The notes: a model not told the origin generated them from the sequence alone. Counted from the first letter of the stretch, positions 18,489-27,824 are shown. The stretch is DNA of 64,000 nucleotides from Caulobacter rhizosphaerae (GCF_010977555.1 NZ_CP048815.1:4332501-4396500); one strand, 5' to 3'. A program made the numbers and translations.

Positions 18489-20822
18489 ATGGCCAAACCT
18501 CGCTCGCCCAAGTCGTCCAAGTTCCCCGCCGCCTCGCCCAAGGGCGGCAAGGTCGCCAAGCCGCCCGCCGGTCTGCCCGATCGCGAGACCCTGCTGGCCT
18601 TCCTGCGCGACGCCGGCGAGAGCGGCAAGGCCGACATCGCCCGCCACTTCGGCCTGAAGGGCGCGGATCGTCGAGCCCTGCGCGAAATGCTGCGGACGCT
18701 GGAAGCCGACGGATCCCTGGGCAAGCGCGGTCGCCGGGGCTTCGCCGAAGCCGGCGCCCTTCCCCCCGTCGGCGTGGTCGACGTGGTCGAGCGCGACGCG
18801 GACGGCGACCTCTATGTGCGCCTGACGAAGGGCGGCGAGGACCTGCCCCAGGTGCGCCTGGCCCCCGGCAAGGGCGAGGCGGCCGGCGGCGCGCCGGGTC
18901 TGGGCGACCGCCTGCTGGTCCGCTTCGAGCAGCTGGAGAGCGGCGAGACCGAGGCGCGGCTGATCAAGCGGCTGGGCCAGAGCGCCCACAAGCTGCTGGG
19001 GGTGATCCGCAAGCACCGGCGCGAAACCCGGGTCGAGCCGGTCGATCGCAAGTCCAAGGAAAGCCTGCTGATCGACAACCAGGCCGCCGAGGGCCTGAAG
19101 GAAGGCGACCTGGTGCTGGCCCAGGTCAGCGGGGCCGGCGCCCGCTACGGACCCAAGTTCGGCAAGATCCTGGAGGTGCTGGGCAGCGAGGACGACCCCC
19201 GCGCCGCCTCGCTGATCGCCATCCACAGCCACGGCATCCCCACCGGCTTCAGCGAGGAGGCCGAGGCCGAGGCCGGCGCGGCCCAGCCCCCGACCCTGGA
19301 GGGCCGCGACGACCTGCGCGACCTGCCGTTCGTGACCATCGACCCGGTGGACGCCCGCGACCACGACGACGCGGTCTACGCCCATCCCGATCCGGACGCC
19401 GGCAACGTGGGCGGCTGGGTGGTCTGGGTGGCCATCGCCGACGTCGCCGCCTATGTGCGCCCCGGCTCGGCCCTGGACCGCGACGCCCGCGAGAAGGGCA
19501 ACAGCGTCTATTTCCCCGACCGGGTGGAGCCGATGCTGCCCGAGACCCTGTCCAACGGCCTGTGCTCGCTGCGCGAGGGCGAGAACCGGGCGACCCTGGC
19601 GGTGCGGATGGTGTTCGACGCCACCGGCCGCAAGAAGAGCCACAAGTTCGTGCGCGGCCTGATGCGCAGCGCCGCCAAGCTGTCCTACGAGCAGGCCCAG
19701 GCCGCCATCGACGGCGTCGCCCCGCCGGACGGCCAGGACGCCGACAAGGCCGGGCCGCTGCTGGACCCGATCCTGAAGCCCCTGTGGACCGCCTTCCGCC
19801 TGATGGGCAAGGGCCGCGAGGCCCGCTCGCCCCTGGCGATCGAGAGCGACGAGCGCCGCATCGTCATCCGCGAGGGCGAGATCCAATCGATCACCCGCCG
19901 CGCCAGCCTCGAGGCCCACAAGCTGATCGAGGAGATGATGATCCAGGCCAACGTCTCGGCCGCCGAGACCCTGGAAGCCAAGCGCCTGCCGCTGATCTAC
20001 CGGGTGCACGACACGCCCAGCCAGGAAAAGGTCATGAGCCTGGTCGAGTTCCTGCAGACGCTGGAGGTCAAGTGGTCCAAGGGCGAGGCCCCGACCACGG
20101 CGCGCTTCAACAAGCTGCTGGACGACACCCGCGAGAGCCCGCACGCGGCGATCATCAACGAGGTGGTCCTGCGCACCCAGATGCAGGCCCACTATTCCAG
20201 CGACAACCTGGGCCACTTCGGCCTGAACCTGGCGCGCTACGCCCACTTCACCAGCCCGATCCGCCGCTATGCCGACCTGATCGTCCACCGGGCCCTCATC
20301 CGCGCCCTGAACCTCGGGACCGATGGCCTGACCGACCAGGACATCAGCCAGATCAAGGACACCGCCGAGGTCATCACCCACGCCGAGCGCCGGGCCATGG
20401 CCGCCGAGCGCGACGCCACCGACCGCTACGTCGCCGCCTTCCTGGCCGACCGGGTGGGCGCGACCTTCAGTGGACGGATCACCGGCGTCACGCGCTTTGG
20501 CCTGTTCGTGAAGCTGGACGAGACCGGCGCCGACGGCCTGGTGCCGGTCTCGACCCTGGGCGAGGAATATTTCGTCCATGACGACCGCATGCACGCCCTG
20601 GTCGGCGAGCGCACGGGCAAGCGCTTCCCGCTGGGCCTGGCGGTCGAGGTCCGGCTGCGCGAGGCCACGCCCGTGACCGGCGGCCTGCTGTTCGAGATGC
20701 TGACCGACGCCCTGCCGGTGGATCCGAAGGCGCCCCGGCCGAGGCTGGGCGTGCGGGCCCGCGCGCCGGTCAAGCCGCGCGGCGGCCTGCCGAAGGGCGT
20801 GCGGCGGGGGAAGCGGAAGTAG
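18489..20822 (+). CDS. rnr: Ribonuclease R
   Basis: RNase R is a processive 3'-5' exoribonuclease that degrades structured RNA. The 777-residue protein shows, in order, an N-terminal winged-helix-like region (GKADIARHFGLKGADRRALREML), cold-shock domains, the RNB catalytic domain with the Asp cluster DPVDARDHDDAVYAH, the LHFTSPIRRYADLIVHR-type motif (YAHFTSPIRRYADLIVH), an S1 domain (FSGRITGVTRFGLFVKLDETGADGLVPVS) and a basic tail. The length fits the family. Confidence 0.94.
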   Translation: MAKPRSPKSSKFPAASPKGGKVAKPPAGLPDRETLLAFLRDAGESGKADIARHFGLKGADRRALREMLRTLEADGSLGKRGRRGFAEAGALPPVGVVDVVERDADGDLYVRLTKGGEDLPQVRLAPGKGEAAGGAPGLGDRLLVRFEQLESGETEARLIKRLGQSAHKLLGVIRKHRRETRVEPVDRKSKESLLIDNQAAEGLKEGDLVLAQVSGAGARYGPKFGKILEVLGSEDDPRAASLIAIHSHGIPTGFSEEAEAEAGAAQPPTLEGRDDLRDLPFVTIDPVDARDHDDAVYAHPDPDAGNVGGWVVWVAIADVAAYVRPGSALDRDAREKGNSVYFPDRVEPMLPETLSNGLCSLREGENRATLAVRMVFDATGRKKSHKFVRGLMRSAAKLSYEQAQAAIDGVAPPDGQDADKAGPLLDPILKPLWTAFRLMGKGREARSPLAIESDERRIVIREGEIQSITRRASLEAHKLIEEMMIQANVSAAETLEAKRLPLIYRVHDTPSQEKVMSLVEFLQTLEVKWSKGEAPTTARFNKLLDDTRESPHAAIINEVVLRTQMQAHYSSDNLGHFGLNLARYAHFTSPIRRYADLIVHRALIRALNLGTDGLTDQDISQIKDTAEVITHAERRAMAAERDATDRYVAAFLADRVGATFSGRITGVTRFGLFVKLDETGADGLVPVSTLGEEYFVHDDRMHALVGERTGKRFPLGLAVEVRLREATPVTGGLLFEMLTDALPVDPKAPRPRLGVRARAPVKPRGGLPKGVRRGKRK

Positions 20823-20830
20823 TTTCGGGA

Positions 20831-20999
20831 ACCCTCTCCCAGAGGGAGAGGGAGGGGCCCGCCGCGCAGCGGTGGGAGGGTGAGGGGCTACACCCTCACC
20901 GATTTCACACGGCCGCTCTGCCGGCACGCCGTCGGACGGTTTACCCCCTCACCCTCCCAAGCTTCGCTTGGGCCCCTCCCTCTCCCCATGGGAGAGGGT
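20831..20999. repeat. Large inverted repeat, family C-like
   Basis: Arms at 20831-20887 and 20945-20999 are complementary: CCCTCTCCCAGAGGGAGAGG with GTGGGAGGGTGAGGGG against CCCCTCACCCTCCCAAGC with TCCCTCTCCCCATGGGAGAG. Each arm contains its own hairpin. It lies between the convergent rnr and SGNH-esterase genes and could end transcription from both sides. Confidence 0.75.
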
Positions 21000-21001
21000 T
21001 C

Positions 21002-22048
21002 TCAGGGAAGGACCGTCCGGGCCGCCGCCTCGAGCCGGTCGGCCATCATCGTCTGGTCCGCGATCGACGGGTGCCAGTCGCAGGCGCTGAGGTCCATGCC
21101 GGTGATCCGCACCGGGGTCGCCAGGCCGGGGGTCTCGGCGTCGACCGCCTGGACCACCGCATCGACATCGGCCGCGAAGCTGTCGCCGGCGATCAGCAGG
21201 AACTTCGCCTGAGGCTGGCGGCGGGCTAGGTCGTGGATGAAGCCGGCATAGGTCTTGCGGTAGTCGGCGTGCAGGGCGGCCTCGTCGGCCCAAGCCTCGC
21301 CCGCGGCGACGGGGGTGGAGAAGTCGTTGGTCCCCAGGCCGATGACGATCAGGTCGGGTCGCCACGGATCGGCCGGGTCGACGGCGGGCGCGGCCTGGCC
21401 GGGGATCAGGCGCGAATAGAGCACCGGCAGGGGCTGGCCGGGCGACGAGCCGCCATAGTTGCGCACCACGCCCCGGCCGGAGAAGGCGACGATCCGGTAG
21501 TCGGCGTCCAGCCGGCGCGACAGGATCGGGCCGAAGGTCAGGCTGGTGTCGGTCAGGTCGTGGATCTCGGCCTGGGTGCAGCTTCGCTTGGCGGAGCGCA
21601 CGCCATAACCGACGGTGTGGGAGTCGCCGATGAACTCGATCTTGCGCGGACGGGCGGGCGGCGGAAGAGCCTGGCCGCCCCGGCCGACGGTAAAGCCCAG
21701 GAACCGGGCCGAGCCGGTCTGGCTCTCGGTCAGCTTGTCCACTCGCACGACGTGCTCGCCGGGGCCCAGGTCGTCGAAACTCATGCGCGCGACGCCGGGC
21801 AGGTCCAGCTCGGTGCGGACCTTGCCGTCGATGCTGACCGCCAGGTGCTCAAGCTGCGGATCGACCGCCACCTCGACCGAACGCCCGGTGAAGCGACCCT
21901 CGAAATAGACGCCGGGCCAGCCGAACTCGTAACCGCCGTCGGGCAGCGCCACGGTCCGGCCGCCGATATTGGGCGTCAGGGCGGTCTGGGCCACGGCCGG
22001 GCTCGACAGCGCCAGGGCCGCGACGGCGGCGAGAAACAACGATCGCAA
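21002..22048 (-). CDS. Secreted SGNH-type esterase (carbohydrate esterase family 2-like)
   Basis: The 348-residue protein has a signal peptide (MRSLFLAAVAALALSSPAVA) and a beta-sandwich N-terminal domain followed by an SGNH hydrolase. The nucleophile serine is in EFIGDSHTVGYG, the Asn block in VIGLGTNDFS, and the Asp-His pair in CDWHPS. The two-domain arrangement and motifs match CE2 acetyl esterases that deacetylate xylan or other polysaccharides. It probably acts in the periplasm or outside the cell, fitting the plant-polymer lifestyle of Caulobacter. It lies 28 bases after an M20 peptidase gene on the same strand. Confidence 0.85.
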   Translation of the reverse strand: MRSLFLAAVAALALSSPAVAQTALTPNIGGRTVALPDGGYEFGWPGVYFEGRFTGRSVEVAVDPQLEHLAVSIDGKVRTELDLPGVARMSFDDLGPGEHVVRVDKLTESQTGSARFLGFTVGRGGQALPPPARPRKIEFIGDSHTVGYGVRSAKRSCTQAEIHDLTDTSLTFGPILSRRLDADYRIVAFSGRGVVRNYGGSSPGQPLPVLYSRLIPGQAAPAVDPADPWRPDLIVIGLGTNDFSTPVAAGEAWADEAALHADYRKTYAGFIHDLARRQPQAKFLLIAGDSFAADVDAVVQAVDAETPGLATPVRITGMDLSACDWHPSIADQTMMADRLEAAARTVLP

Positions 22049-22076
22049 GCAGGTCTCCTTCGGGCGCTCGGGCGCG

Positions 22077-23372
22077 CTACTTCTTGGCCAGATAATCCAG
22101 CGCCAGCAAGACCTCGGCCTTCACCCCCGTCTCGAACACCGCCTCGTCGACATCGAAATAGGGCGAGTGGTTGGCGGGGGCGGTGGCGGCCGGCACGCTG
22201 GCCGGGCGGCCGCCCAGCTGGATGAACACCGCCGGGATTTTCTCGCCGTAGCGCGAGAAGTCCTCGGCCCCGGTGACCAGAGGGGCCTGATCGTCGACCT
22301 TGCCCGGCGAGGCCTGTTCCAGCACCGGCTTGACCCAGGCCGACAGCGCTGGGTCGTTGCGGGTGACCGGATAGGGCTGGGTGAACACCGCCTGGGCCTT
22401 GGCGCCATAGCGCTCGCCGATGGCGGCCACGGTCTTCTGGACCTTGTCGATCACGTCGGCCCGGCGCTCGGCGTTGAAGGTGCGCAGGGTGCCGGTCATG
22501 GTCAGGTCCTCGGGAATGATGTTGTTGCGCACCCCCATGTTGATGGTCGCCACCGTCAGGACTGTGGGCGAGGCCCCGACGTCGACCTGGCGAGCCGACA
22601 GCTGGTTGAAGGCCTGGACGATGTCGGCCGCGACGCTGGCCATGTCGACCCCGGCCCAGGGCCGCGCCCCGTGGGTCTGCTTGCCCTTGACGGTGATCGT
22701 CAGCCGGTCGGAGCCCGCATAGAAGCCGCCGGCCCGGTAGTTCAGGGCGTGGGCGTCGCCGGGACCGATGTGCAGGCCGAAGATGGCGTCGACCTTGGGG
22801 TGATCCAGGGCCCCGTCGCGGATCATCAGCAGCGCCCCGCCCTCCTCGCCGGCCTGCGAGCCCTCCTCGGCCGGCTGGAACAGCACCACCACCGTGCCGG
22901 GGATCTGGGCCTTCATCCCCGCCAGCACGGTGGCCGCGCCCAGCAGCATGGCCACGTGGGTGTCGTGGCCGCAGGCGTGCATGACCGGCAGGGTCTTGCC
23001 CTCCCACGGGGCCGTGACCTTGGAGGCGAACAGCAGGCCGGTCTTCTCCTCGACCGGCAGGGCGTCCATGTCGGCGCGCAAGGCCACCACCTTGCCGGGC
23101 TTGCCGCCCTTCAGCACGCCGACCACGCCGGTGCGGCCGACGCCCTCGCGGACCTCGAAGCCCAGGGCGCGCAGTTCCTTGGCCACCAGGGCGGCGGTGC
23201 GGACCTCCTGGTTGCCCAGTTCGGGATGCTCGTGGATGTCGCGCCGCCAGGCCACGACCTTGGGCTGGACGGCCTTGGCCGCGGCCGCCACCTGGGCGGT
23301 GGACGGCGCGGCCTGGGCGGCGGAGCCGATCAAGGCGGCGGCCAAGGCCAATCCCGAAACCCTTGCGAACAT
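22077..23372 (-). CDS. M20 family metallo-amidohydrolase, exported
   Basis: The 431-residue product begins with a signal peptide (MFARVSGLALAAALIGSAAQA); the ATG at 23372 is chosen for that reason. It has the M20D/IAA-amino acid hydrolase-like features: WRRDIHEHPELGNQE, ALRADMDALPVEE, MHACGHDTHVAMLLGAA with the zinc-binding Cys/His, and PAEEGSQAGEEGG with the catalytic Glu pair. The dimerisation domain spans about residues 220-330. The natural substrate (N-acyl amino acid or peptide) cannot be assigned. It is followed closely by the SGNH esterase gene. Confidence 0.88.
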   Translation of the reverse strand: MFARVSGLALAAALIGSAAQAAPSTAQVAAAAKAVQPKVVAWRRDIHEHPELGNQEVRTAALVAKELRALGFEVREGVGRTGVVGVLKGGKPGKVVALRADMDALPVEEKTGLLFASKVTAPWEGKTLPVMHACGHDTHVAMLLGAATVLAGMKAQIPGTVVVLFQPAEEGSQAGEEGGALLMIRDGALDHPKVDAIFGLHIGPGDAHALNYRAGGFYAGSDRLTITVKGKQTHGARPWAGVDMASVAADIVQAFNQLSARQVDVGASPTVLTVATINMGVRNNIIPEDLTMTGTLRTFNAERRADVIDKVQKTVAAIGERYGAKAQAVFTQPYPVTRNDPALSAWVKPVLEQASPGKVDDQAPLVTGAEDFSRYGEKIPAVFIQLGGRPASVPAATAPANHSPYFDVDEAVFETGVKAEVLLALDYLAKK

Positions 23373-23445
23373 GGTCGTCCCCTCTTGTATCCCCGCGGGA
23401 GCTTGGGCGGCGGAGAGCTTGGCGGTCAAGCGCAGGGATGAACTT

Positions 23446-23509
23446 GGGGACATGCCGCAAGGGCATGTCCTCGTCCCGGGCTGGGGACGCGCCCTTGCGG
23501 CATGTCCCC
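23446..23509. repeat. Intergenic palindromic repeat, family D
   Basis: Two units built on GGGGACATGCCGCAAGGGCATGTCC, one at 23446-23470 and an inverted one at 23483-23509. They lie between the divergent M20 peptidase and Nudix genes. Related units are at 26002-26080, and a shorter one is at 37753. Confidence 0.75.
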
Positions 23510-23572
23510 GACAGTTTCCACCTGCCGCGACGGATGGCTGGCGCCGGCGCGAGTCGGGTCTAAGCTCAGGAG

Positions 23573-24301
23573 ATGGACGAGCCGATCGACGCCAAATTCG
23601 ACACCCGCAACGACGGCGACGTCCGCGATCCGAACGCCGGCGTGCTGAAGCCGCGCCACGCCGCCACCCTGATCGTGGTCCGCGATGACGGCGACAGGCC
23701 CCGCCTGCTGATGGGCCGCCGCAACCGGGGCCTGGCCTTCATGGCCGACAAGTGGGTGTTCCCCGGCGGCCGGGTCGACCGCGGCGACTACGCCGCCCCC
23801 TCGGCCAGCGAGCTGTCGCCCGACACCGCCGCGCGCCTGGCCCTGGAGCCGCGCCATCCCAGCCCGGCCCGCCTGGCCCGCGCCCTGGCTCTGGCGGCGG
23901 TGCGCGAGACCTTCGAGGAGACCGGCCTGCTGCTGGCCAAGGCCGCGCCCGAGCGGCCCGGCGCGGGGGCCTGGCGGCCGTTCCTGGCCCAGGGCGCCCT
24001 GCCCGACTTGGCGCCGCTGGCCTTCGTGGCCCGGGCCATCACCCCGCCCTACCGCACCCGCCGCTTCGACGCCCGGTTCTTCATGGCCCCCGCCAGCGCC
24101 CTTCTGAGCCTGGAGCGCCAGCCCGACTGCGGCGAGCTGGACGAGATTGGCTGGTTCGACTTCGACCAGGCCCGCGCGCTGGACCTGCCCAACATTACCC
24201 GCTTCGTCGTCCACGAAGCGGCCCAGCGCCTGGCCGACCCTGGACGCCCGGCCCCGTTCATGCGCTTCCTGCACGGGGCGCGGCAGTTGAGCTATCTGTG
24301 A
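23573..24301 (+). CDS. Nudix hydrolase with an insertion in the Nudix box
   Basis: The 242-residue protein has the FPGGRVDRGD start of a Nudix box, but the REFEETGL-type helix (VRETFEETGLLLA) follows only after an insert of about 40 residues. A split Nudix box of this kind is known in the NUDT19/RP2 group of CoA-diphosphate hydrolases. The catalytic RExxEE residues are intact, so hydrolysis of a nucleoside-diphosphate-linked compound is likely; CoA is a guess by family. It is monocistronic, with repeat elements on both sides. Confidence 0.85.
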   Translation: MDEPIDAKFDTRNDGDVRDPNAGVLKPRHAATLIVVRDDGDRPRLLMGRRNRGLAFMADKWVFPGGRVDRGDYAAPSASELSPDTAARLALEPRHPSPARLARALALAAVRETFEETGLLLAKAAPERPGAGAWRPFLAQGALPDLAPLAFVARAITPPYRTRRFDARFFMAPASALLSLERQPDCGELDEIGWFDFDQARALDLPNITRFVVHEAAQRLADPGRPAPFMRFLHGARQLSYL

Positions 24302-24316
24302 GGCTTTCGGGCTCGC

Positions 24317-24402
24317 CCTCGTCCTTCGACAGGCTCAGGATGAGGGCTATTGTCGCGCTGAGCCAACATTCGAAATCATCCTGAGCCTGTCGAAGGACGA
24401 GG
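24317..24402. repeat. Intergenic palindromic repeat, family A
   Basis: Inverted arms 24317-24345 (CCTCGTCCTTCGACAGGC...) and 24376-24402 (...GCCTGTCGAAGGACGAGG) between the Nudix and DUF6265 genes. Confidence 0.8.
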
Positions 24403-24425
24403 ATTTCGCCCCAACGAGGCCGCCC

Positions 24426-24872
24426 ATGCTCGCCCTGATCCTCGCCGCCCAGTTGGCAGGCCCGCCCGCCGCCATCGACCAGATGGCCTGGCTTAAGGGC
24501 TGCTGGATTCACGTCAAGCCGAACGGCGTGGTGGAAGAGCTGTGGACGGGCCCCGGCGGCGGCGTGATGCTGGGCCTGGGCCGCACGGTTCGCGACGGCC
24601 AGCTGCGCGAGTACGAATTCGTCCGCATCGTCGAGGCCGACGGGTCGCTGGCCTATGTCGCCGAGCCGTCCGGCCAGGCCAGGGCCACCTTCCCGCTCAA
24701 GAGCCTGACCGCGGACGAAGCGGTGTTCGAGGATCCGGCCCACGACTTTCCCCAACGGGTGATCTATCGCCGGCTGGGACCCGACGCCGTGACCGGCCGG
24801 ATCGAGGGCCAGATCGGCGGCCAGGCCAAGGCCGTCGATTTCCCTTACAAACGATGTCCGACCGGCAATTGA
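24426..24872 (+). CDS. DUF6265 family protein
   Basis: A 148-residue protein with a short hydrophobic N-terminus. It has the family-like pattern MAWLKGCW near residue 22, EELWTGPGGGVMLGLGRTV, a FEDPAHDFPQRVIYRR segment and a terminal YKRC. These proteins resemble lipocalin-like beta barrels of unknown role and are often exported. I cannot assign a ligand. The gene stands alone between a repeat and rpmG. Confidence 0.75.
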   Translation: MLALILAAQLAGPPAAIDQMAWLKGCWIHVKPNGVVEELWTGPGGGVMLGLGRTVRDGQLREYEFVRIVEADGSLAYVAEPSGQARATFPLKSLTADEAVFEDPAHDFPQRVIYRRLGPDAVTGRIEGQIGGQAKAVDFPYKRCPTGN

Positions 24873-24953
24873 CTTTGCCCCGCCGATGAGTATGTTCCGC
24901 GCCTCTTATTTCGACCGCGTAGGGACCTGCGCGACCATCGCAGGGATTCGACC

Positions 24954-25121
24954 ATGGCCAAACCGGCTTCCATCAAGATCCGCCTGAACTCGACGGCGGA
25001 CACCGGCTTCTTCTACGTGACCAAGAAGAACGCCCGCACCAAGACCGAAAAGATGGTGCTGAAGAAGTACGATCCGGTCATCCGCAAGCACGTCGAATTC
25101 CGCGAAGGCAAGATCAAGTAG
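24954..25121 (+). CDS. rpmG: 50S ribosomal protein L33
   Basis: A 55-residue protein with the L33 sequence pattern ([20 protein letters not shown], then [20 protein letters not shown]). It is a full-length alphaproteobacterial L33 of the type lacking the zinc-binding cysteines. A hairpin terminator follows 30 bases later, so it is probably transcribed alone. Confidence 0.93.
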   Translation: MAKPASIKIRLNSTADTGFFYVTKKNARTKTEKMVLKKYDPVIRKHVEFREGKIK

Positions 25122-25149
25122 GTCTGCCGACCCTTCGTGATGCGACAAG

Positions 25150-25177
25150 ACGCCCGGCCGCAAGGTCGGGCGTTTTT
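25150..25177 (+). terminator. Rho-independent terminator of rpmG
   Basis: Stem ACGCCCGGCC pairing with GGTCGGGCGT around a GCAA loop, followed by a run of T. It lies just after rpmG and before the start chosen for the glutaminyl cyclase gene, supporting that later start. Confidence 0.85.
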
Positions 25178-25223
25178 CGTTGCGCCATTCTTTCCACACA
25201 CAAGCCAGGCTAAGGCTTTGCGG

Positions 25224-25991
25224 ATGATGCGCCGGACCGTCCTGATCGCCCTTGTGAGCCTGCTGGCGGCCTGCGCGCCGCCCGGCCACGCCGCCACCCC
25301 GTCCTATGGCTACCAGGTGGTCCGCACCTATCCCCACGACCCCAACGCCTTCACCGAGGGCCTCTTCCTGCGCGACGGCTTCCTGTACGAGAGCACCGGA
25401 CTGGAAGGCGCCTCGTCGATCCGCAAGATCGTGCTGGAGACCGGAAGCGTCGAGAATGAACGCTCGATCTCCAGCCAGTTCTTCGGCGAGGGCATCATCG
25501 ATTGGAAGGACCGGCTGATCCAGCTGACCTGGAAGAACCAGGTCGGCTTCGTCTACGGGATCGACGATTTCGAGACCAAGGGCGAGTTCCGCTATCCCGG
25601 CGAGGGCTGGGCCCTGACCCGCGACGACACGCGGATCATCATGAGCGACGGCACCTCGCGCCTGCGGTTCCTGGATCCGGAGACCCTGAAGGAGACCGGC
25701 GGGATCACCGTCACCGACGAGGGCCGGCCGGTGGATCAGCTGAACGAACTGGAATGGGTCAAGGGCGAGATCTACGCCAACATCTGGCAGACCGACCGCA
25801 TCGCCCGCATCGACCCGGCGACCGGCAAGGTGACCGGCTGGATCGACTTGGCGGGCCTGCTGCCGGACGCCGACCGGGCCCGGGCCGACGTGCTGAACGG
25901 CATCGCCTACGACGCCAAGGCCGACCGTCTGATCGTGACCGGCAAGCTGTGGCCGCGGCTGTATGAGATCAAGCTGGTGGCGAAGCGGTAA
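25224..25991 (+). CDS. Glutaminyl-peptide cyclotransferase, putative lipoprotein
   Basis: A 255-residue beta-propeller enzyme of the plant/bacterial glutaminyl cyclase type, which converts N-terminal Gln to pyroglutamate. Family landmarks are YPHDPNAFTEGL, GLEGASSIRKI, QLTWKN and VDQLNELEWVKGEIYANIWQTDRIARIDP. The N-terminus has a lipobox-like LVSLLAAC, so the mature protein is probably lipid-anchored in the envelope. The ATG at 25224 (or 25227) is chosen because the longer frame runs through the rpmG terminator. Confidence 0.85.
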   Translation: MMRRTVLIALVSLLAACAPPGHAATPSYGYQVVRTYPHDPNAFTEGLFLRDGFLYESTGLEGASSIRKIVLETGSVENERSISSQFFGEGIIDWKDRLIQLTWKNQVGFVYGIDDFETKGEFRYPGEGWALTRDDTRIIMSDGTSRLRFLDPETLKETGGITVTDEGRPVDQLNELEWVKGEIYANIWQTDRIARIDPATGKVTGWIDLAGLLPDADRARADVLNGIAYDAKADRLIVTGKLWPRLYEIKLVAKR

Positions 25992-26001
25992 GCTTCCGGG
26001 C

Positions 26002-26080
26002 GGGGACATGCCCTTGCGGCGTGTCCCCATGTCCAGGCGCGGCGGCTGCTGACGGGGACACGCCGCAAGGGCATGTCCCC
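26002..26080. repeat. Intergenic palindromic repeat, family D
   Basis: Inverted arms with GGGGACATGCCCTTGCGGCG and CGCCGCAAGGGCATGTCCCC, separated by about 30 bases. It lies between convergent genes (glutaminyl cyclase and pleD) and may serve as a bidirectional terminator. Confidence 0.75.
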
Positions 26081-26086
26081 GGCGGA

Positions 26087-27451
26087 TCAGGCCGCCTTGC
26101 CCACCACGGCGTTGCGGCCCGACTTCTTGGCTTCGTACACCGCCTCGTCGGCGCGCTTGAGCAAGGCCTCGGGGGTGTCGTCGGGACCGCTGGTGGCCGA
26201 GACGCCGACCGAGATCGTCACGGTCAGGAGCTCGCTGCCGTGGGCCACGCGGAACGGCGAGCCGGAGACGTGCATGCGGATCCGCTCGGCGATGCGCAGG
26301 GCGTCGGCCAGCTGGGTGTCGGGCATGATCACCGTGAACTCCTCGCCGCCGTAGCGGCAAGGCAGGTCGATGGCGCGGACGTTGGACGCCAGGCGCAGGG
26401 CGAACTCGCGCAGCACCTCGTCGCCAACGTCGTGGCCGAAGCCGTCGTTGATCTTCTTGAAGTGGTCGAGGTCGATCAGCAGCGCCGCGACCGGATCGCC
26501 GCCCAGGCCCGCGCGCTTGACCAGCGAGTCCAGCTGGCCGGTCATGTAGCGGCGGTTGTGCAGGCCCGTGAGCTGGTCGGTGACCGCCAGTTCCAGGCTG
26601 TAGTCGAGGTTCTGGCGCAGGTAGTCGGTGTAGCGCTTGCGCTGGATCTGGGTCTTGACCCGGGCGGCCAGTTCCTGCGGATCGATCGGCCGGGGCAGGA
26701 TGTCGTTGATGCCGATCTCCAGCGCCTTGACGATGCGCGGACGCTCGTCCGGATCGACCATGGCCAGGATCGGCAGGTGGCGGGTGCGCTCGTCCGAGCG
26801 CAGGGCGGCGGCGAAGCGCAGGCCGTCGAAGCCCTTGGCGGCGGCGTTGATGATCACCAGGTCCACCGGCCCGCCGGCGCTGATCTGGGCCTTGGCGGGG
26901 TCGGATTCGATGACAGGGCGGTGCTCGACCGCAAGCTCGGCGGCCACGCGCTGGGCCTGGCGCTCGTTGTCGTCGACCACCAGCACCCGGCCGCCCAGGC
27001 CGTCCAGCCGCGAGGCGGCGCCGGCGATCACGCCAATGCGCCGGCCCGAGGCCTCGCGCTGGCGCAGTTCGTCGATCACCAGCTTGAAGCGGGTCAGGCT
27101 GCGCACCCGGGCGAACAGCATGACGTCGTCGATCGGCTTGGTCAGAAAGTCAGAGGCGCCGGCCTCCAGCCCCTGGATGCGGTCGGCGCGGCCGTCCAGG
27201 GCCGTGACCAGCACCACGGGGATGTGGCGGGTGGCGGGATCTTCCTTGAGCCTGCGGCAGACGGTGAAGCCGTCCATGCCGGGCATCATCACGTCCAGCA
27301 GGATGACGTCGGGCAGTTCGTCCGCCGCCAGGGCCAGGGCCGTGGGGCCGTCATAGGCGACGGAGACCTGATAATATTCAGCCGACAGCTTGGCCTCGAG
27401 CAGGCGGACATTGGCCTCGATGTCGTCGACGACCAGGATGCGCGCGCTCAC
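26087..27451 (-). CDS. pleD: Response regulator/diguanylate cyclase PleD
   Basis: PleD makes cyclic di-GMP at the differentiating cell pole to drive the swarmer-to-stalked transition. The 454-residue protein has a receiver domain with phospho-acceptor Asp53 (ILLDVMMPG), a second degenerate receiver domain (about residues 150-285) and a GGDEF domain with the GGEEF active site. The product-inhibition I-site RxxD (RAID) lies just before it. Size and sequence match C. crescentus PleD closely. Translation begins at a GTG four bases after the divK stop, so the two genes form an operon. Confidence 0.97.
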   Translation of the reverse strand: MSARILVVDDIEANVRLLEAKLSAEYYQVSVAYDGPTALALAADELPDVILLDVMMPGMDGFTVCRRLKEDPATRHIPVVLVTALDGRADRIQGLEAGASDFLTKPIDDVMLFARVRSLTRFKLVIDELRQREASGRRIGVIAGAASRLDGLGGRVLVVDDNERQAQRVAAELAVEHRPVIESDPAKAQISAGGPVDLVIINAAAKGFDGLRFAAALRSDERTRHLPILAMVDPDERPRIVKALEIGINDILPRPIDPQELAARVKTQIQRKRYTDYLRQNLDYSLELAVTDQLTGLHNRRYMTGQLDSLVKRAGLGGDPVAALLIDLDHFKKINDGFGHDVGDEVLREFALRLASNVRAIDLPCRYGGEEFTVIMPDTQLADALRIAERIRMHVSGSPFRVAHGSELLTVTISVGVSATSGPDDTPEALLKRADEAVYEAKKSGRNAVVGKAA

Positions 27452-27455
27452 GGCC

Positions 27456-27824
27456 CTACCTCTCCAGCAGCCGGCGGATGGTTTCCAGGAAGTGCGACAC
27501 CGAGATGGGCTTGGAGATATAGGCCTCGCAGCCGCCCTCGCGAATCCGCTCCTCGTCGCCCTTCATGGCGAACGCCGTCACGGCGACGACGGGGATATGG
27601 GACAGATCGTCGTCCTCTTTCAGCCACTTGGTGACCTCCAGGCCGGAGATCTCGGGAAGCTGGATGTCCATCAGGATCAGGTCCGGACGGTGCTCGCGGG
27701 CGATCGACAACGCCTGCAGGCCCTCGCGGGTCTGCAGGGTCTCATAGCCCTGGGCTTCGAGCAGGTCATGAAAGAGTTTCATGTTCAGCTCGTTATCCTC
27801 GACGATGAGGACCTTCTTCGTCAT
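27456..27824 (-). CDS. divK: Single-domain response regulator DivK
   Basis: DivK is the essential cell-fate regulator that, when phosphorylated by DivJ, turns on DivL/CckA inhibition and lowers CtrA activity; PleC dephosphorylates it. The 122-residue receiver starts [16 protein letters not shown] and has the phospho-acceptor Asp53 in [16 protein letters not shown], the conserved Thr in VVAVTAFAM, and Lys in AYISKPIS. I take the ATG at 27824, as in C. crescentus, over an in-frame ATG five codons upstream. pleD follows after four bases. Confidence 0.97.
   Translation of the reverse strand: MTKKVLIVEDNELNMKLFHDLLEAQGYETLQTREGLQALSIAREHRPDLILMDIQLPEISGLEVTKWLKEDDDLSHIPVVAVTAFAMKGDEERIREGGCEAYISKPISVSHFLETIRRLLER

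Noticed and set aside
18411..20927. Long minus-strand frame over rnr
   Set aside because: Antisense shadow of the RNase R gene; no motifs and low-complexity content.
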